Shown in pieces: positions 22,051-34,443 of a stretch of 64,000 nt of DNA (positions within the stretch are counted from its first letter, which is position 1; each line of letters begins with the position of its first letter). The position numbers and the translations under genes are program-made. Below the pieces are notes generated by a model. The model was given only the letters and a program-made list of their open reading frames with translations, was not told the origin of the DNA and made no database searches. This DNA is from Panax quinquefolius (lineage: Eukaryota > Streptophyta > Magnoliopsida > Apiales > Araliaceae), in contig CM035164.1 in the NCBI GenBank assembly GCA_020205615.1, positions 1,639,501-1,703,500 of the forward strand, written 5' to 3'.

Positions 22051-22103
<53 letters not shown>
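22051..22103. repeat. (AT)n microsatellite, 53 bp
   Basis: Uninterrupted alternating AT/TA, the longest simple repeat in the window; inside Helitron 1. Confidence 0.97.
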
Positions 22104-22105
<2 letters not shown>

Positions 22106-22388
22106 TAAAATTGTCCGATAGACTTAAAATTCTAGATGTTCCCTTTGAACTTATATATTAAAACAAAATCTAAATGTTGTGTTCGAATGACAGTTGGAAC
22201 GACCATATCTACATTATGCATGTATATACTAATCATTTTGTCACATTGTTCTATGATATCTAACACATTACTAAGTTGCAGCTCTTGATGTCCGTAATGG
22301 ATACTTCTTTAAGTACCTAATTTGTATATTATCTCTATTTTGCTTTGTATTCATATGGGAATAACCTATACTATGCTGGTTCCACAGG

Positions 22389-22618
22389 GTGATGTTGATA
22401 AAGATGGACACCTGAACTACGGAGAGTTCGTAGCAATTTCTGTCAACCTGAAAAAATTGGGCAATGATGATCACATTCATAAAGCATTTACATTCTTCAA
22501 TCACAACAAAAACGGATACATAGAGATCGAAGAGCTAAGGGAAGCATTGGCTGATGAAGTTGACACCAATAGCGAAGAAGTCATTAGTGCTATTATTTAA
22601 GATGTGGATACTGACAAG
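22389..22618 (+). pseudogene. Captured CDPK exon (EF-hand region), nonsense mutated
   Basis: A 230-base exon with acceptor TTCCACAG before it and donor GACAAG|GTGGGT after it. It encodes a complete EF-hand loop DVDKDGHLNYGE, then KLGNDDHIHKAFTFF, a second loop with Asp-to-Asn changes NHNKNGYIEIEE, then LREALADEVD and SEEVISAI. A TAA at 22598-22600 stands where relatives have a Gln codon, followed in frame by DVDTDK. This matches calcium-dependent protein kinases of the CPK7/8/32 type (my recollection). No kinase domain is nearby, so this is a captured fragment. Confidence 0.88.
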
Positions 22619-23389
22619 GTGGGTGACTTTGCATTTTCCTCTTTTCTTTTTATTCTCAAATGAAAAGCATGGAAGATTAAAGTAAGGATAACTCGACTCT
22701 GGAAGGCTATTAGATTCTTTTTGAGTTCATCTTTCAGTTTAGAGTCTCGCCTTATAACAGGATATTCTCCTTCCCAATTTGGGTAACCATCTTTCCATAT
22801 TGAGATGTCCCAAGTACATGACCCTATTCAGCATATGAATTCATGACTTACTCAATTTGACTATTCACCCTATGTTTGAAATGCTAAGCAATAAGGTTTA
22901 AAATTTTTGGACTCCAATTTCATATATCTATGCGTAAAGTTAAAGGTTAATGGGAAGCAAATTCGAAGTTTTGTTAAGTATCCTCTTTCTTTAACTATGT
23001 ACCAACCGAAGGAGGTCACTTAAAAGATGGGGCAGAATAATTTCTTTTTCGTTAAGAGAGAGAGGGGTTGTTGTTGTATAAATCATTTAGTGTACTATAT
23101 AACAATTAGTTTTCTTTCAAAATAAAAGCTATATTCTCTTAAAGTTATAGAAAGATAGCACTTAATCAGTCTCTCCTTCCCCCTTCCTGCTTTATAAATA
23201 AATATTCATGGAAACTGCTAAAACATGTGTGCTACCATTAGTCGTAGACATAGTCTTGCCAATGGAAATATTAAAGTATAACCTTCATCTTTTTCTTTTG
23301 CTTATTTGACATGAAAATTGGCAGAATTGATATACTTTTCCCCTGTTATATATCATGCAGGAAAGAATACAACTCGAGACATCCAGATC

Positions 23390-23790
23390 GCTTATAAGCA
23401 GTCAAACCTACTTATAAGCATTTTAAAAAAGCAAAAGTGTTTGCTAAACAGTTTTTTTAAAACTGCTTATAAGCTCTTATATAAATATAAGCATAAGCAT
23501 CAATTTGATGCTTCAGCTGATAATCAGAAATCCAATAAGCATGTTTGAGCAAGTATATTACCATTATATCTCTACTTTATAACTTTTATTACTATTTATC
23601 CTTACTTCATTACTATTTACTATTAGATTCTTTTTGGTCATTTTCTATAAAAATAAACGATAAGCAATTTCTTCAATACCAAATACTTTCTTCTTTTTTA
23701 CTCTTTTAAGTACTTTTTAATCACCAAACACAAATTATTTTTTTAAACCTGCTTATAAGTAAAAGCAGTAAGCAAAAACACTGATACTTT
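23390..23790. repeat. GCTTATAAGC-rich inverted repeat, probable hAT-type MITE
   Basis: The left side (23390-23480) has several ...GCTTATAAGC... words followed by AAACAGTTTTTTTAAAACTGCTTATAAG. The right side (about 23740-23785) has the inverted companions (TTTTTTTAAACCTGCTTATAAG, AAAGCAGTAAGCAAAAACACT). Ends and duplication are not resolved. Confidence 0.4.
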
Positions 23791-24124
23791 GGACATATAT
23801 CACGATAGCACCGGGACATTCAGATTGAAACATCCCTTTTTGGGAAATTTGTATAACCAAATGATCCTTTTACAGAGTTTTGTTTCTTGCTATTGCTATC
23901 TCGTGTAGTATTAAATTTATTTCTAGATAGAAATTTATTGAGAGCTGTTTCTAAGTAATCAAAAGCACCACCTGATGCAGGAATCGGATTTTGTTTTAAA
24001 CTTTAAATTTGTACATAGGACTACTATCTGCTTTGCTACTCCCTTCATCCCAAAGAATACTTAGACTCCCAATATGGGATTGAGGGAGATATGATACTGA
24101 ATGAGAAGAAGTAAAAACTCTCAC

Positions 24125-24421
24125 CAGCCTCTTTCACAGGGTCTCCTTTAAATGAAGAAGATACTGTTGCAGTCCATTTGTCAGTATAGGATATCAACTA
24201 TTCAGCAAACTCTCTTTTGGCGGGATCCTGCATTATTTAACATGATTAATCAAATCCCAAGTATTGGAACATGGAGTGATTAAGAATGAAAAATTACTTC
24301 TCCACTGAGGCACCAAATTCATATCTTACATTGGGTAGAAGTGTAGGGCCTTCAAAGTGACTGTCTAAATATTTAAGCAAATCCAGGCTCTCCCCTGTAA
24401 CTTTGTTGTCGTGTTCCAGTG
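24125..24421 (-). pseudogene. Two captured exons of a lambda-class glutathione S-transferase
   Basis: Antisense to Helitron 1. Exon a (24330-24421) encodes ALEHDNKVTGE, SLDLLKYLDSHFEGPTLLPN and ends in AAT|GTAAGA. Exon b (24125-24227) starts after TGCAG with DPAKREFAE, has a TAG stop in the place of the next Glu, then LISYTDKWTATV and SSSFKGDPVKEAG, and ends before GTGAGA. Joined in phase 0 they read LLPN-DPAKREFAE, the GSTL (IN2-1-like) sequence spanning the end of the thioredoxin domain and start of the helical domain. Other exons are missing, and the stop confirms decay. Confidence 0.88.
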
Positions 24422-25045
24422 CTGAAATTATTATGGTATGTGTTTTACTGAGGTTGGATTCAAAAGCAGTGACTGACGTAGTCATGACCAAGGATGTTAT
24501 TGTAATTAACGTAGTCATGGCCATATTTTTTGGACGGAGTTGTTATAATATTGAATGTGATTAAGAAAATTTTGTGATATAGGTCATTATTCCAGGAGCG
24601 TACATTAGTTTTGTCTTATAACATTACCATTAAACAAGTGAGAGCCTCACTAACTTTTGCTTTAAAATGACATTGTGAAGTCAGTGTTTTTTCTATTTTT
24701 ATTCATTATGATTTATAGTTTGTCAATAAACAAGTCATTAGTCATCATTATAACTCTAAACTTTTGTTGAGTGCAAGGGAAAACGAGTGTATTGATGTCT
24801 GAGTATTTCAACAGGAAACCTGTTGTTTTTTTTTGGAGGGGGAGGGGGGGAATGATGTTTCTGCATGCCTTTCAGGTTTTTGCATGTTATTTTGCTACTA
24901 ATTTCAATCAATGACAATATATTTTGATACCACTTATGTATTCCTCTATCTGGTTAATTTACCTCAAGCTATGAAACTGACATTATTCTTTAGACAGCTT
25001 GCGATCCCTATTTCATCAAAAAATTTATGGATACCTTTATTTCAG

Positions 25046-25097
25046 GAAATTATTAAAGGAGCTGGCCACAATAGTGCTATAGATTGGTGGGCTCTTG
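25046..25097 (+). pseudogene. Captured phototropin kinase exon fragment
   Basis: A 52-base exon after TTTCAG and before GTAAGC. It encodes EIIKGAGHNSAIDWWAL, the P+1 loop and subdomain VIII-IX of an AGC-VIII kinase. GAGHxSAIDWWALG fits phototropins (PHOT1/2) better than other AGC kinases. No neighbouring exons are recognisable. Confidence 0.8.
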
Positions 25098-25680
25098 GTA
25101 AGCACATGAAGAAACATGTTATGATTTTCTAAACATGCCACATGTTTGTTGTCATCATATTAATATCTATTTATGTTGTTTTTTTTATGTGATTTCCATT
25201 TGGGCTTTTCTATATTAGTAGGTGTAGATTTTTCCTGAAGCAATGTTTGGCATGAAAATTCCAACCCTTGAAATTGGAATTGAGTGTCAAATTTTAACTA
25301 AATTTTAATTATAGAGAATTGCAAATGTGCTTTCAATTTTAATTCAAAGCTTGAATTGAGTTGCCATACATAGCAGGAGTGTATTTGTATGTTTCCAATA
25401 TCTACCTAATAAAACAATATTGTATGTGTCCTAATAAATTGAGTTATTTTCTAACATCATAATGCAGTTATGTGTACCAAGGATTGCTTACATAGTGTTT
25501 AAATTTGCAAGCTTCTATGTTACTTCTTATTCTTAATAATTCATATCATCACCAAATTAAGAAAATAGTAAGGTTGTTATAGTTTTGATTCTAACAATTA
25601 TCTATGCGAGGTCTTGATGCCATTGGTGAGGCCATTTTGCAAGAACTTAAATTTGGAGCAATCAGTTGCATAACATAATA

Positions 25681-26083
25681 CTCCTTCCGTCCCATAGTTA
25701 TAGGCATCATTTTTTTGGCACATAGTTTAAGAAAATCTGTTAAGTGACAATTTTTAACATAAATTTTTCACATATACCCCTTAGAATTAATAAATAAGTT
25801 AATTACTCCTTATCACACTGGAACTCTCAACTTTATTGATTGACGTGTACTGATTATTAAAATTCATAAACTTTAACCAAAGAGAATACAATAACATTAA
25901 ATGTGATGATAAAAATAATGACATTGAATGTTGTTTCTTCAAAAAAAGAGTAATGATTGAATATTTATTATAAGGGCATAAAAGTAAAACAACGAACTAA
26001 CTAAATTTTATAAATAGTAAGTAGCCTATATATTGGGACATCTCAAAATGAAAAATCAGCCTATAACTATGGGACAGAGGGAG
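25681..26083. mobile_element. Stowaway-like MITE, 403 bp
   Basis: Ends CTCCTTCCGTCCCATAGTTA and, inverted, CTCCCTCTGTCCCATAGTTA, flanked by TA at 25679-25680 and 26084-26085. The CTCCCTCCGT terminus and TA duplication are the hallmark of Tc1/mariner-derived Stowaway elements. Inserted inside Helitron 1. Confidence 0.92.
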
Positions 26084-27069
26084 TATCAGAGCTTTGATTT
26101 TTGTACTTTTTTGAGTCCAAGTCTCTGTCACTCTATTTGCATTTGGTTCCCACTTCTGTTTGTGCACATTAATTTTTTATTTTTATCTACTTTGGATGAA
26201 GTTGGTCCTATCTGTTTGCTTAGTGAGTACGGTCACATGTGAAGGGGTTTTAAATTGCAATGTTGGGTGCATTCACTACATCTCCCCCTGCCCAATCACC
26301 TCCCATTCTGATAATTAACTATTATTTATAAGGTTATGGCTTTGAATAAATTCATTTCACATGCTTACATTAGGTCATTTATTAGATGGTTTTTTGACAT
26401 TTTGAATAGTTATGTGCTTGATGTTTACTTCATTATTTACAAGGGAATGGTTAGAGGTATATATTTTCAAGCTATTGTGCCATGTATTGCGTTTCACACA
26501 CATTACTCAAAATTACCTCACAAAATGGCACTGCTAATTTGAACACTGACTTTGTTTTCAGGCCATTGCAATTGAAGGTTGTTTCTTGAATGAAGGTTCT
26601 ATGCTTGGGCTGAATAGTTTGAACATTGGCTTTCTAATTGTATTTTTAAGAGATTTTTTAAACATTTGCATACCCTTTTATTCTCTTTTTGTTATGGATT
26701 ATAAAAAGTTAAGTTGAGGCAACCATTTCTTTACAGTAAATAAATTTCAAATGTAGTAAAGGACGGGGAAAATAAATCAGTTGGCTACACTTTGGTCAAG
26801 AAAAACTGAAAAAAAGAAAAAGGGAAGAGTAAAAAAAATGATTTGTCCACACAAGTTGAGGTCACTTACTTTGCCACTAGCCTAAAAGTTATAGTCACAT
26901 ACTTAGAGTGCAATGTACAGACAAGTAAACTCTCACTACTATCCCTTGCAATGTATATTTATTTATTTTTCTGTGTAAAATTTAATCATCGCACAACAAT
27001 TTACTCTTTTTATTATATTTTAATTTATTAATTATACGAACATATTTATTATTCAAAAATTGAATAATT

Positions 27070-27097
27070 CCGCCGCAACGCGCGGGTTTATATCTAG
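27070..27097 (+). other. Helitron 1 3' terminator hairpin and CTAG end
   Basis: CCGC (27070-27073) pairs with GCGG (27082-27085) around CGCAACGC; after GTTTATAT comes CTAG. This is the replication-termination structure of Helitrons. Confidence 0.8.
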
Positions 27098-27179
27098 TTA
27101 TATATACTAAATCACAGTACATGACACAATAATTTGACATCTGTCCTTTTACAAATTCTATCCTATTTAATGCTCCTAA

Positions 27180-27631
27180 TTATCTTTTACAGAAACATAT
27201 GAGACACTAAAAAACCTAAATTCATTTATCAAATCCTCTAAATCTGGGATAATATATTCAAAATTCAAAAATGGCAACTAAATTAATTGCATATTCATTC
27301 AAATTCTTTCAAACTCAACCCCAAAGGATAAACATCCTGTAGATTGCTATCCCCAAATATGGCATGTACTCTTTTTCTCTCTCTCTCTCTCGACGCATCG
27401 ATTCCTGCGATAAATTCTGTAGAGACGGCGAATAAGATGCTGACTCAATAGGATGAACATCCTGATTCAGAGCATTCAAGAACAAATTCTCAGATCAGAC
27501 CCAATAGAGGAAAGGAAACTAATTCTTACAACCTTCGATCAGATTTCCGGCGGAAGATACCACTGAGGAAGGCGGAATAGGAAGAACACAGCCACCACCT
27601 GAGGCGGCACCCATGTATACTGGCAACGTGA
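27180..27631 (+). other. Helitron 2 5' internal segment, exon-like GC-richer block
   Basis: Contains a CT microsatellite at about 27375-27391 and a GC-richer block (27400-27631) that continues at 37180-37440 once element A is removed. The joined block ends in TCAGCTG|GTTAG at about 37433, a possible donor. It looks like a captured 5' exon, but I recognise no protein. Confidence 0.4.
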
Positions 27632-27636
27632 CTCAT

Positions 27637-30328
27637 TGTGACGCCTCTAAAATTAGGTATACGCCACCCATCTTGGGTCGCCACTTACATGGTACATAAA
27701 TTCAAATACAAACTTAATTATACATCCGTGTAAACATACGACAATACATAAACCGAGAGTTCTAATAGGAATATTGTCATTTAGACAATATCCATACTCA
27801 AGGAGTCCTCATTACAATTATTATCACACTATTTCACGTAATAGTGAGGACTACTAATGCTATCCTCTCGACCATTACTCCGCTCCCCGACTCGTCCCAA
27901 ATTATATTCTCATTTCAAGAGAATAAAGAAAGAAAGGGTGAGCTCAACTAGCCCAAAGAAGAAATATTATAACTAAGATAATGCGTAATAAATTATCAAT
28001 AGTCTTCAACAATGTTAAACCGATAAAATACAATAGACAACCAGCTTTAATCAAATTTAATATGCAATCCATTAAAAGAGTCAAGTAGAAAATAAAGTCT
28101 ACTATCTTTTAGGTTTTAAAAGGTTTTCATCAATTTTATCACTAAGACTCAGTTTAATGAATAAACCACAATATCTAATCATCCCCGTACTCACTTGGCC
28201 AAGGATTTTCATCAAATTATCAATGGTCATGACTATACCGAATCACCCCTCGTCATAATCATACCAAAAAACTATCCATCACTGCATTGACAAAGCCACC
28301 GAGGACTTTTGTCACATCATTTATATCAAGCCATGATTATACCGAATGATCCTCGGTCATAATCATACTAAGTTCATCTATGCACGTAAGCCAAAGATAA
28401 CATAATATAATACATGAGGATGATGACAATGACATAATAATTCAATAAAACAAGTTCAAGAATTATTTTATCCAGAATTATTAACGCCCAAATTGTCAAC
28501 AAGATACTTTTTTTTGTAGAGTAAAATTCAAGAATGATCGTAAGAATATTTCCATGAAAAGATATCGGATGAAACGCAAATATCAAGGATATTCTACTAA
28601 TTTCATGGAGTATAGAAGTCAAAGTTTTAACTAACCGGGTATAATAAAGAATGGAATAACAAAAGAAATCACCATGCATGCGGTACTTCACATGTATAAA
28701 GTTATTCCAATGTAATAATAATAATCTAACCAGTCGTGAAATTCACACCGACGAGGATGATCCAATGTAATAATAAATGCTTTGAATAATAAACAATGGA
28801 ACCGATCCCGTAAAACACATGAAACACATGATGATATTCCAATGTAATAATAAAAACGAATGGAATAACACAGAAGAAGATCACCAAGTATAGGGATTTC
28901 GCAGATCTGAGTTATTCAATGTAATAAATAAGAATGGAATAATATAAGGATTTCACCAAGTATAGGTATTCCAATCTGGAATATCATGAGGATTTATGTA
29001 TATAGGGTATGCCACTTTTACAAAGTTATTCCAATGTAATAATAATGAATGGAATAACATAAGTTCTCTTCATGAATAAGAAAGAATAACACCCCTACGG
29101 GTGCAACAAATAATATCCCTTACCTTAAAGAACCGAATATTGGAAAAGTGAAGTAGCGAATTTTTCTTCTTTCTCTATAGTTTCTCTCTAGAGTTTCAAT
29201 GAATTCGTAAGAAATAATGAAGGAATGAGCTTTCTATTTATAGAAAAACCGAGGGTGGCTTCTTGTCTTAACGAAGGGTCAAAATGACTTTTGGTAATAT
29301 CAAGAGACAACTACTATTATTTCATGAAGGGGTAATTAACCTCGAACAATCAAGAGGCGGCGATTAACTCTTGGTAATATTGAGAGACAACTACTATTTG
29401 CGAAGGTAATTACTATTAATGAAGGTAAATACTATTCACAAAGGTAATTACTATTTGACGAAGGTAAATACTATTCACAAAGGTAATTACTATTTGTCGA
29501 AGGTAAATACTATTGACGAATGTAATTACTATTCACAAAGGTAATTACTATTTGACGAAGGTAAATACTATTGACGAAGGTAATTACTATTCATAAAGGT
29601 AATTACTATTGACGAAGGTAATTACTATTCACAAAGGTAATTACTATTCACAAAGGTAATTACTATCGATTTAAGGACTCTTAGATGATGGCATATGGGC
29701 CCCTATATAAAATAATCAAACTTACCACAAACGCCTCATAATGCACTTTTTATATACATCAAGGATCAATAAATATTACCACAAATCATTTTATTTTTAA
29801 TCAACACATATTTAATCTTTCAATAATTATTAATCATTTATAACTTGTCGTCTCAATTAATAATATAACATATTATACGTATGATACTGTGACAATAATT
29901 GAATCAATAATATAAGATATGATATGATTATCAACAATAATCGTAGCTCTCACTTCAATGTAAGATCAATAATCAATACCGTGCTGCTACTATGCAACCA
30001 CGCCAGACATCGTATTTTTACTACCGGGTAGTTCAACAGCTTTAACGGTAACACCTCTCGCCGTTATTTTTATAGAAAGATAATTTTGTCGCTTTCTAAC
30101 TACGACAATACTTCCGCTAGGGGTCCACCAATGATTGAGCCGTCATTTAATATTCCCTACAAAAAGAATATTCTCCCACCAAACGAATATTTTATAACAA
30201 CTTGCTTACTTTTGCAAAATTTATAAATATTACCCACAACTATAACATTATATCAAATTTATTCCATAATATTCAAAAATAATATTTATAGAAAATTCAT
30301 CTTTATTTATAAAAGCTGGGGTCTTACA
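27637..30328 (-). repeat. 3' LTR of element A
   Basis: 2.69 kb. Contains an array of hairpin-forming AATGGAATA/TATTCCA units (about 28690-29060) and a minisatellite of AAGGTAATTACTATT units (29395-29665). The R/U5 side carries GGGTGAGCTCAACTAGCCCA. Confidence 0.9.
29395..29665. repeat. LTR minisatellite, ~17 bp AAGGTAATTACTATT units (element A, 3' LTR)
   Basis: About sixteen units differing in the 3-5 bases between cores (TGACGAAGG, CACAAAGG and others). The homologous arrays in the other three LTRs of the family (36255-36495; 49150-49330; 57450-57570) have different copy numbers. Confidence 0.9.
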
Positions 30329-32330
30329 ACCTCCCCTTCTTATGAAATTTCGCCCTCGAAATTAGGGTACGTACCTGATATGATAAAGAGGTGAGGATAC
30401 CTTGAATACCTTTATCGTTAAAAATATTAAATTCATCTTCGCAATCCGCCAAAGATATTCATTAACAATTCATCTTTGTACTCTGTGCCAAAGATATACA
30501 AATCAGAAAACCAATAATGCCGAGAGACGCAGCCTTAATAGTATCACGACCACCACTTAATTATCCATGCACCATCGCCAAGGATATTCGTGTTTTTCAA
30601 TTACTCCATGATTATACCAATAATCCGTCGGTCATAATCATACCAAGTCTATCAATGCACTACTACCCAAGATGACTTTTACCACATCCATGAATTAATA
30701 TTTCATTCTTGAGACTCACTCAATAATTAATCCATATCATCGAATCATCCCCGCACTACTAAAGCCAATGATATTCATTAAGATCACGACCACGAATTAT
30801 CCATGCACTACTACCAAAGATAATCGTGTATTCATTAAGATCACGACCACAAATTATCCATGCACTACTACCAAAGATAATCGTGTATTCATTAGTATCA
30901 CGACCACAAATTATCCATGACTATTCATTATTATCACGACCACAAATTATCCATGACTACTACCAAAGATAATCGTATATTCATTAAGTATCACGACCAC
31001 AAAATTATCCATGCACTACTACGGCCTAAAGATAATCGTGTTTTTCAATTACTACTATGATTATACCGAACAATCCTCGTCATAATCATACCAAGTCCAT
31101 CTATGCACTACAGCCACAAATGACTTTCAACATAATAATATAAGCACGAGGATAATGATATAAAGAATCAATCAAATGAGATAAAGGATAAATATTAAAC
31201 ATTTATAATATAATTTATCCAGATTCAAGAATATCCCCATGTTATCAATCACTTAATAATCTCATAATCTAATATCATTAATATTATAACAATATTTTAA
31301 TCACTTCTTAAATTTATAAACAATTTATCTCAATTGTTTACGCTTTTACCATATAATGCATTTAATCATTCAAAATGCCATACTCATAAGATATCATCAC
31401 CAATTATCAAATCCTCATCAAAAAAAAATATGATATACTCTATATAGGATTCTCTAGCCATAAAATCCTATTTTCAACTTTTACATACTTCACATAACAT
31501 ATTTAACTCATATGTTCAGAATTAAACTATTTTCATGAAAAATACCAAATCAGTCCCAAAAATATTTCTTTTCTGGAATTTAGCATAATATAGTCCCATA
31601 ATGAAAATATATTTTCTCTGATTTTTAAAATTCATTTACTATTTTTCAAAAATCAATTTCTAATTAATTCCTTAAGAAATTAGCTACCTCAAGTTTAACT
31701 CCAAAAATTTCCAAATCTTGGCAGGACCTTACACACATGTTAATGTGAGCCTCAGCTTAAATTTCATGGTCATCTGAGTTATAGAACTCCAGCTTATAGC
31801 ATTTTCGTCAAAAAACCTAAATATTGAAATGGTCATAACTTGCTCATTTTAAGTCGGAATGAGCTCACTTTTGGACACGATGTTCTTTATACCATATACT
31901 TTTATGTCCCAAAAGGCCTGAATTTTTCTCACTAATTAAGTGGCCAAAACAGCCCTTATAAAAACGTGGCAGCAAACTTTTGGACATTTTGAAGTTTTGA
32001 CTCCTTTGCTAAAATCACCCACACGAAAATCTACAACACCTTTTTTTCATTGATTCCACTTGGATTAGTTAGGTAACTCATAGATCTAACTCTAGGACTT
32101 AACCACACTCAAAAATTCAAAATATAATAGGAGATTTGGTCAATTGAATTTCATGTTACGCTTTTCACCAAAAATCTGGTTTTAACTCCTTGTGATTTTT
32201 AAGAAACTTTCATGTTTTCACATACTAACCAACATAACTCATTATAACACTTACTAATACCACGATACCCATGATTTTCATTAGTCCAATGCTTTTATTA
32301 CGACTTTCATCATAAACCACGAAAACCTGC
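30329..32330 (-). other. Element A pol-replacement region, non-coding
   Basis: No retained pol motif. Contains a ~57 bp tandem repeat at 30770-31030 (core ATTATCCATGCACTACTACC, then AAAGATAATCG). Homologous to 54780-56756 of element D, in the opposite orientation. Confidence 0.75.
30770..31030. repeat. ~57 bp tandem repeat in element A
   Basis: Four to five units of CACGACCACAAATTATCCAT GCACTACTACCAAAGATAAT CGTGTATTCATTAAG, some deleted for part of the unit. Partner array in D at 56040-56330. Confidence 0.85.
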
Positions 32331-32663
32331 TCATTTTAGTTGAAGAAATATTTGAGGGTTTAAGAAATGGGTTTTATATCGGGTCAATACTGAAATTCGA
32401 TTTCACGCCTAAGTAGGCTAAGAAGTCTTCAAGAATACGCCAGAAATTTATTAATAATAGAAATATCATTCAAAACTATGACTCTCATCCAAGACTTGGA
32501 TAGTACGTCACATTGATACCAACTGTGACTTCTATCCCTTAACCTAGATAAAGACCTCACAATGATACCTATAAACTTGCCATTTCATTCACGATGTCGC
32601 CACAAAAAGTCCGGCTTTCTGCATTCCACACAAGGAAGTCAACAACGAAAGGTTCGGGCTCTT

Positions 32664-33017
32664 TTACTTATGGCTTGATATGACAATAATTGACTTTAGT
32701 AGTTTGGTTACTTGAATTCGCATAACAAGTTGGTTATGAATATAAAATCTAACAACCTTACGAAAAGCATGATGAGTAGTTAACCAATTGATTCCTAAAA
32801 TCACATCAAAGGCAAATATTTTCAAAAAGATAAGATCGACAGGTAACGTGAAAATATTTATTTGAATCAAACAAGATTTAAAAATAGTAGCGTGAACGAA
32901 GGCTCCTACTAACGAAGTTTCAACCAATAAGTCAAAGTTTAACTTCTTCTGAGTCAAATTTAAACGCTGAACACAACTAGGTGAAATAAAAGAGTGGGTA
33001 GAATCGGTATCTAACAC
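32664..33017 (-). pseudogene. Retropepsin (protease) remnant of element A
   Basis: Encodes MLDTDSTHSFISPSCVQRLN and later FAFDVILGINWLTTHHA, the two signature blocks of plant Ty3/gypsy proteases. The catalytic D-T-G is D-T-D here, so the active site is damaged. Frames upstream and downstream are broken. Confidence 0.88.
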
Positions 33018-33215
33018 GGTAGACTTCTTCGCAAGAGCTTATGATTAACTTACCCGTGATAATTTTATTCGTGTTCCTCGTCACGAGAAAAAAACGCCTC
33101 TCTAAAACTACTACGGCTTTGGTTTGTCCGGGACAACCTTTGGTGCCTCCATCCTAGTTGAATTTGTCTTCCGTAAACGACAAAAAAATCGAGCTAAGTG
33201 ACCTTCTTTCCACAA

Positions 33216-34091
33216 TTATAACATGCTTTGACTACATGGCGCATTGGATCGATGTGTCCTCTCTCCTCCGCATTTGAAGCATATGATAGGTGGTCTTTCT
33301 CCTTCCTTAACAACGGGTCTTTGGTGTCGACGCCTTTCCATCATTGTTGAATCTCCTTTTCTTGAAATGTCCATTCTTATTGCTTTGACCTCGATTACCA
33401 CCGGCGTGGTTACCATATCCGCCCGTTGATTCCTCCACGCTTGTTGTCACCGCTCGATGACTACTCTCACCGGTATTATAATTTTGCTTACCGCTTCTTT
33501 TTAGTTATGTTGACTTATTATCGCTACTCCACTAATCGAGCCCTATTTACAACATCTGAATACAAACACGCTTTATGAGAAATAAGATGTTGACGATTCT
33601 CCCGCTTCAAATCTCTTAAAAATATTCGCGCCATTCTCTCTTCATTATCCACCAAGTGGGACGAAAATCGTGATAACTCCACAAATTTTGCCTCGTAGAT
33701 CATGACTGGCCATATTGTTTTGTTCCAACTTGATAAACTCCACCTCCTTCATGTGGCGAATACTTTCGTGAAAGTATTTGTCGTTGAACGCCTCCCCGAA
33801 TTTCTCCCAAGATATCTTCAAGACAAAGAAGTTGAGTACGCTTTTACCGATTCCCACCAAGAATCGCCTCTCCAAGCAAACATAAAGGCGGCAAAGGAAC
33901 CTTTGCTCTTCTGAGCATCCCAAGACATCAAATATCTTGGTATTCATGATCCATGCTTCCGCCAAAAGTGGTTTTGGCTCCTTAAACTCCGGTGGTCCCA
34001 GCCTTGAATTGTTTAATGGTGATCTTTGAGAGTTTTCCGTGTTTCCACCCCACGCTTTTGGACAAAAGTCGCTTTCACTACGATGTTGCAT
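33216..34091 (-). pseudogene. Gag remnant of element A with zinc-knuckle region
   Basis: 33645-34091 encodes a retrotransposon gag segment (AEAWIMNTKIFDVLGCSEEQ, then WEKFGEAFNDKYFHESIRHM, KEVEFIKLEQ). 33216-33416 encodes the basic region and a degenerate knuckle, CFKCGG. Several frameshifts and stops. Confidence 0.88.
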
Positions 34092-34443
34092 GAATTCTAA
34101 AACCTCTTAAACATACCGTCGTTCGTCAATTGATCGTTGTTGTTGTTTATGGAGGATTATCGCCATCCTGCTGCACATTGTCCCGATTATTGATCTGTGG
34201 AGAATCAACAGCCTCCCCGTGTGTCTCCATTGCTATTCTCAACATTCTCGGATGCCATTTTCAAACACCGCCACAAAATAAGGGTTAATTGACATGCAAC
34301 ATATTATCACTATACTCAATCGACCAATCAAATACCAAATAAACTTAGGTAGGTCATACTAGCGAAGGAATTCCCTATCTCTCCCTCCTAGTTCTAGTCT
34401 CACATCTTAGCCAGGATCATATCCCTAAGCTCGATACCAACCG

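Larger units (their letters stand above)
20995..27097 (+). mobile_element. Helitron 1, non-autonomous, gene-fragment-carrying, 6.1 kb
   Basis: Proposed 5' end TCTATTATATATACTAAATC at 20995 after an A; 3' end CTAG at 27094-27097 followed by T, as expected for A^T insertion without target duplication. A short GC hairpin (CCGC...GCGG, 27070-27085) lies 9 bases before CTAG. The first ~50 bases recur at 27098, and the last ~200 bases recur at 63775-64000, which defines both ends by repetition. It carries a GC-rich exon-like block, a CDPK exon, two GSTL exons (antisense) and a phototropin exon, plus two MITEs. No Rep/helicase, so movement would need a partner. Confidence 0.85.

Noticed and set aside
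23318..23345. Next CDPK exon after the EF-hand exon (GGCAGAATTGATATA resembles the GRI.. start)
   Set aside because: Only about four residues fit before stops appear; too short to call.
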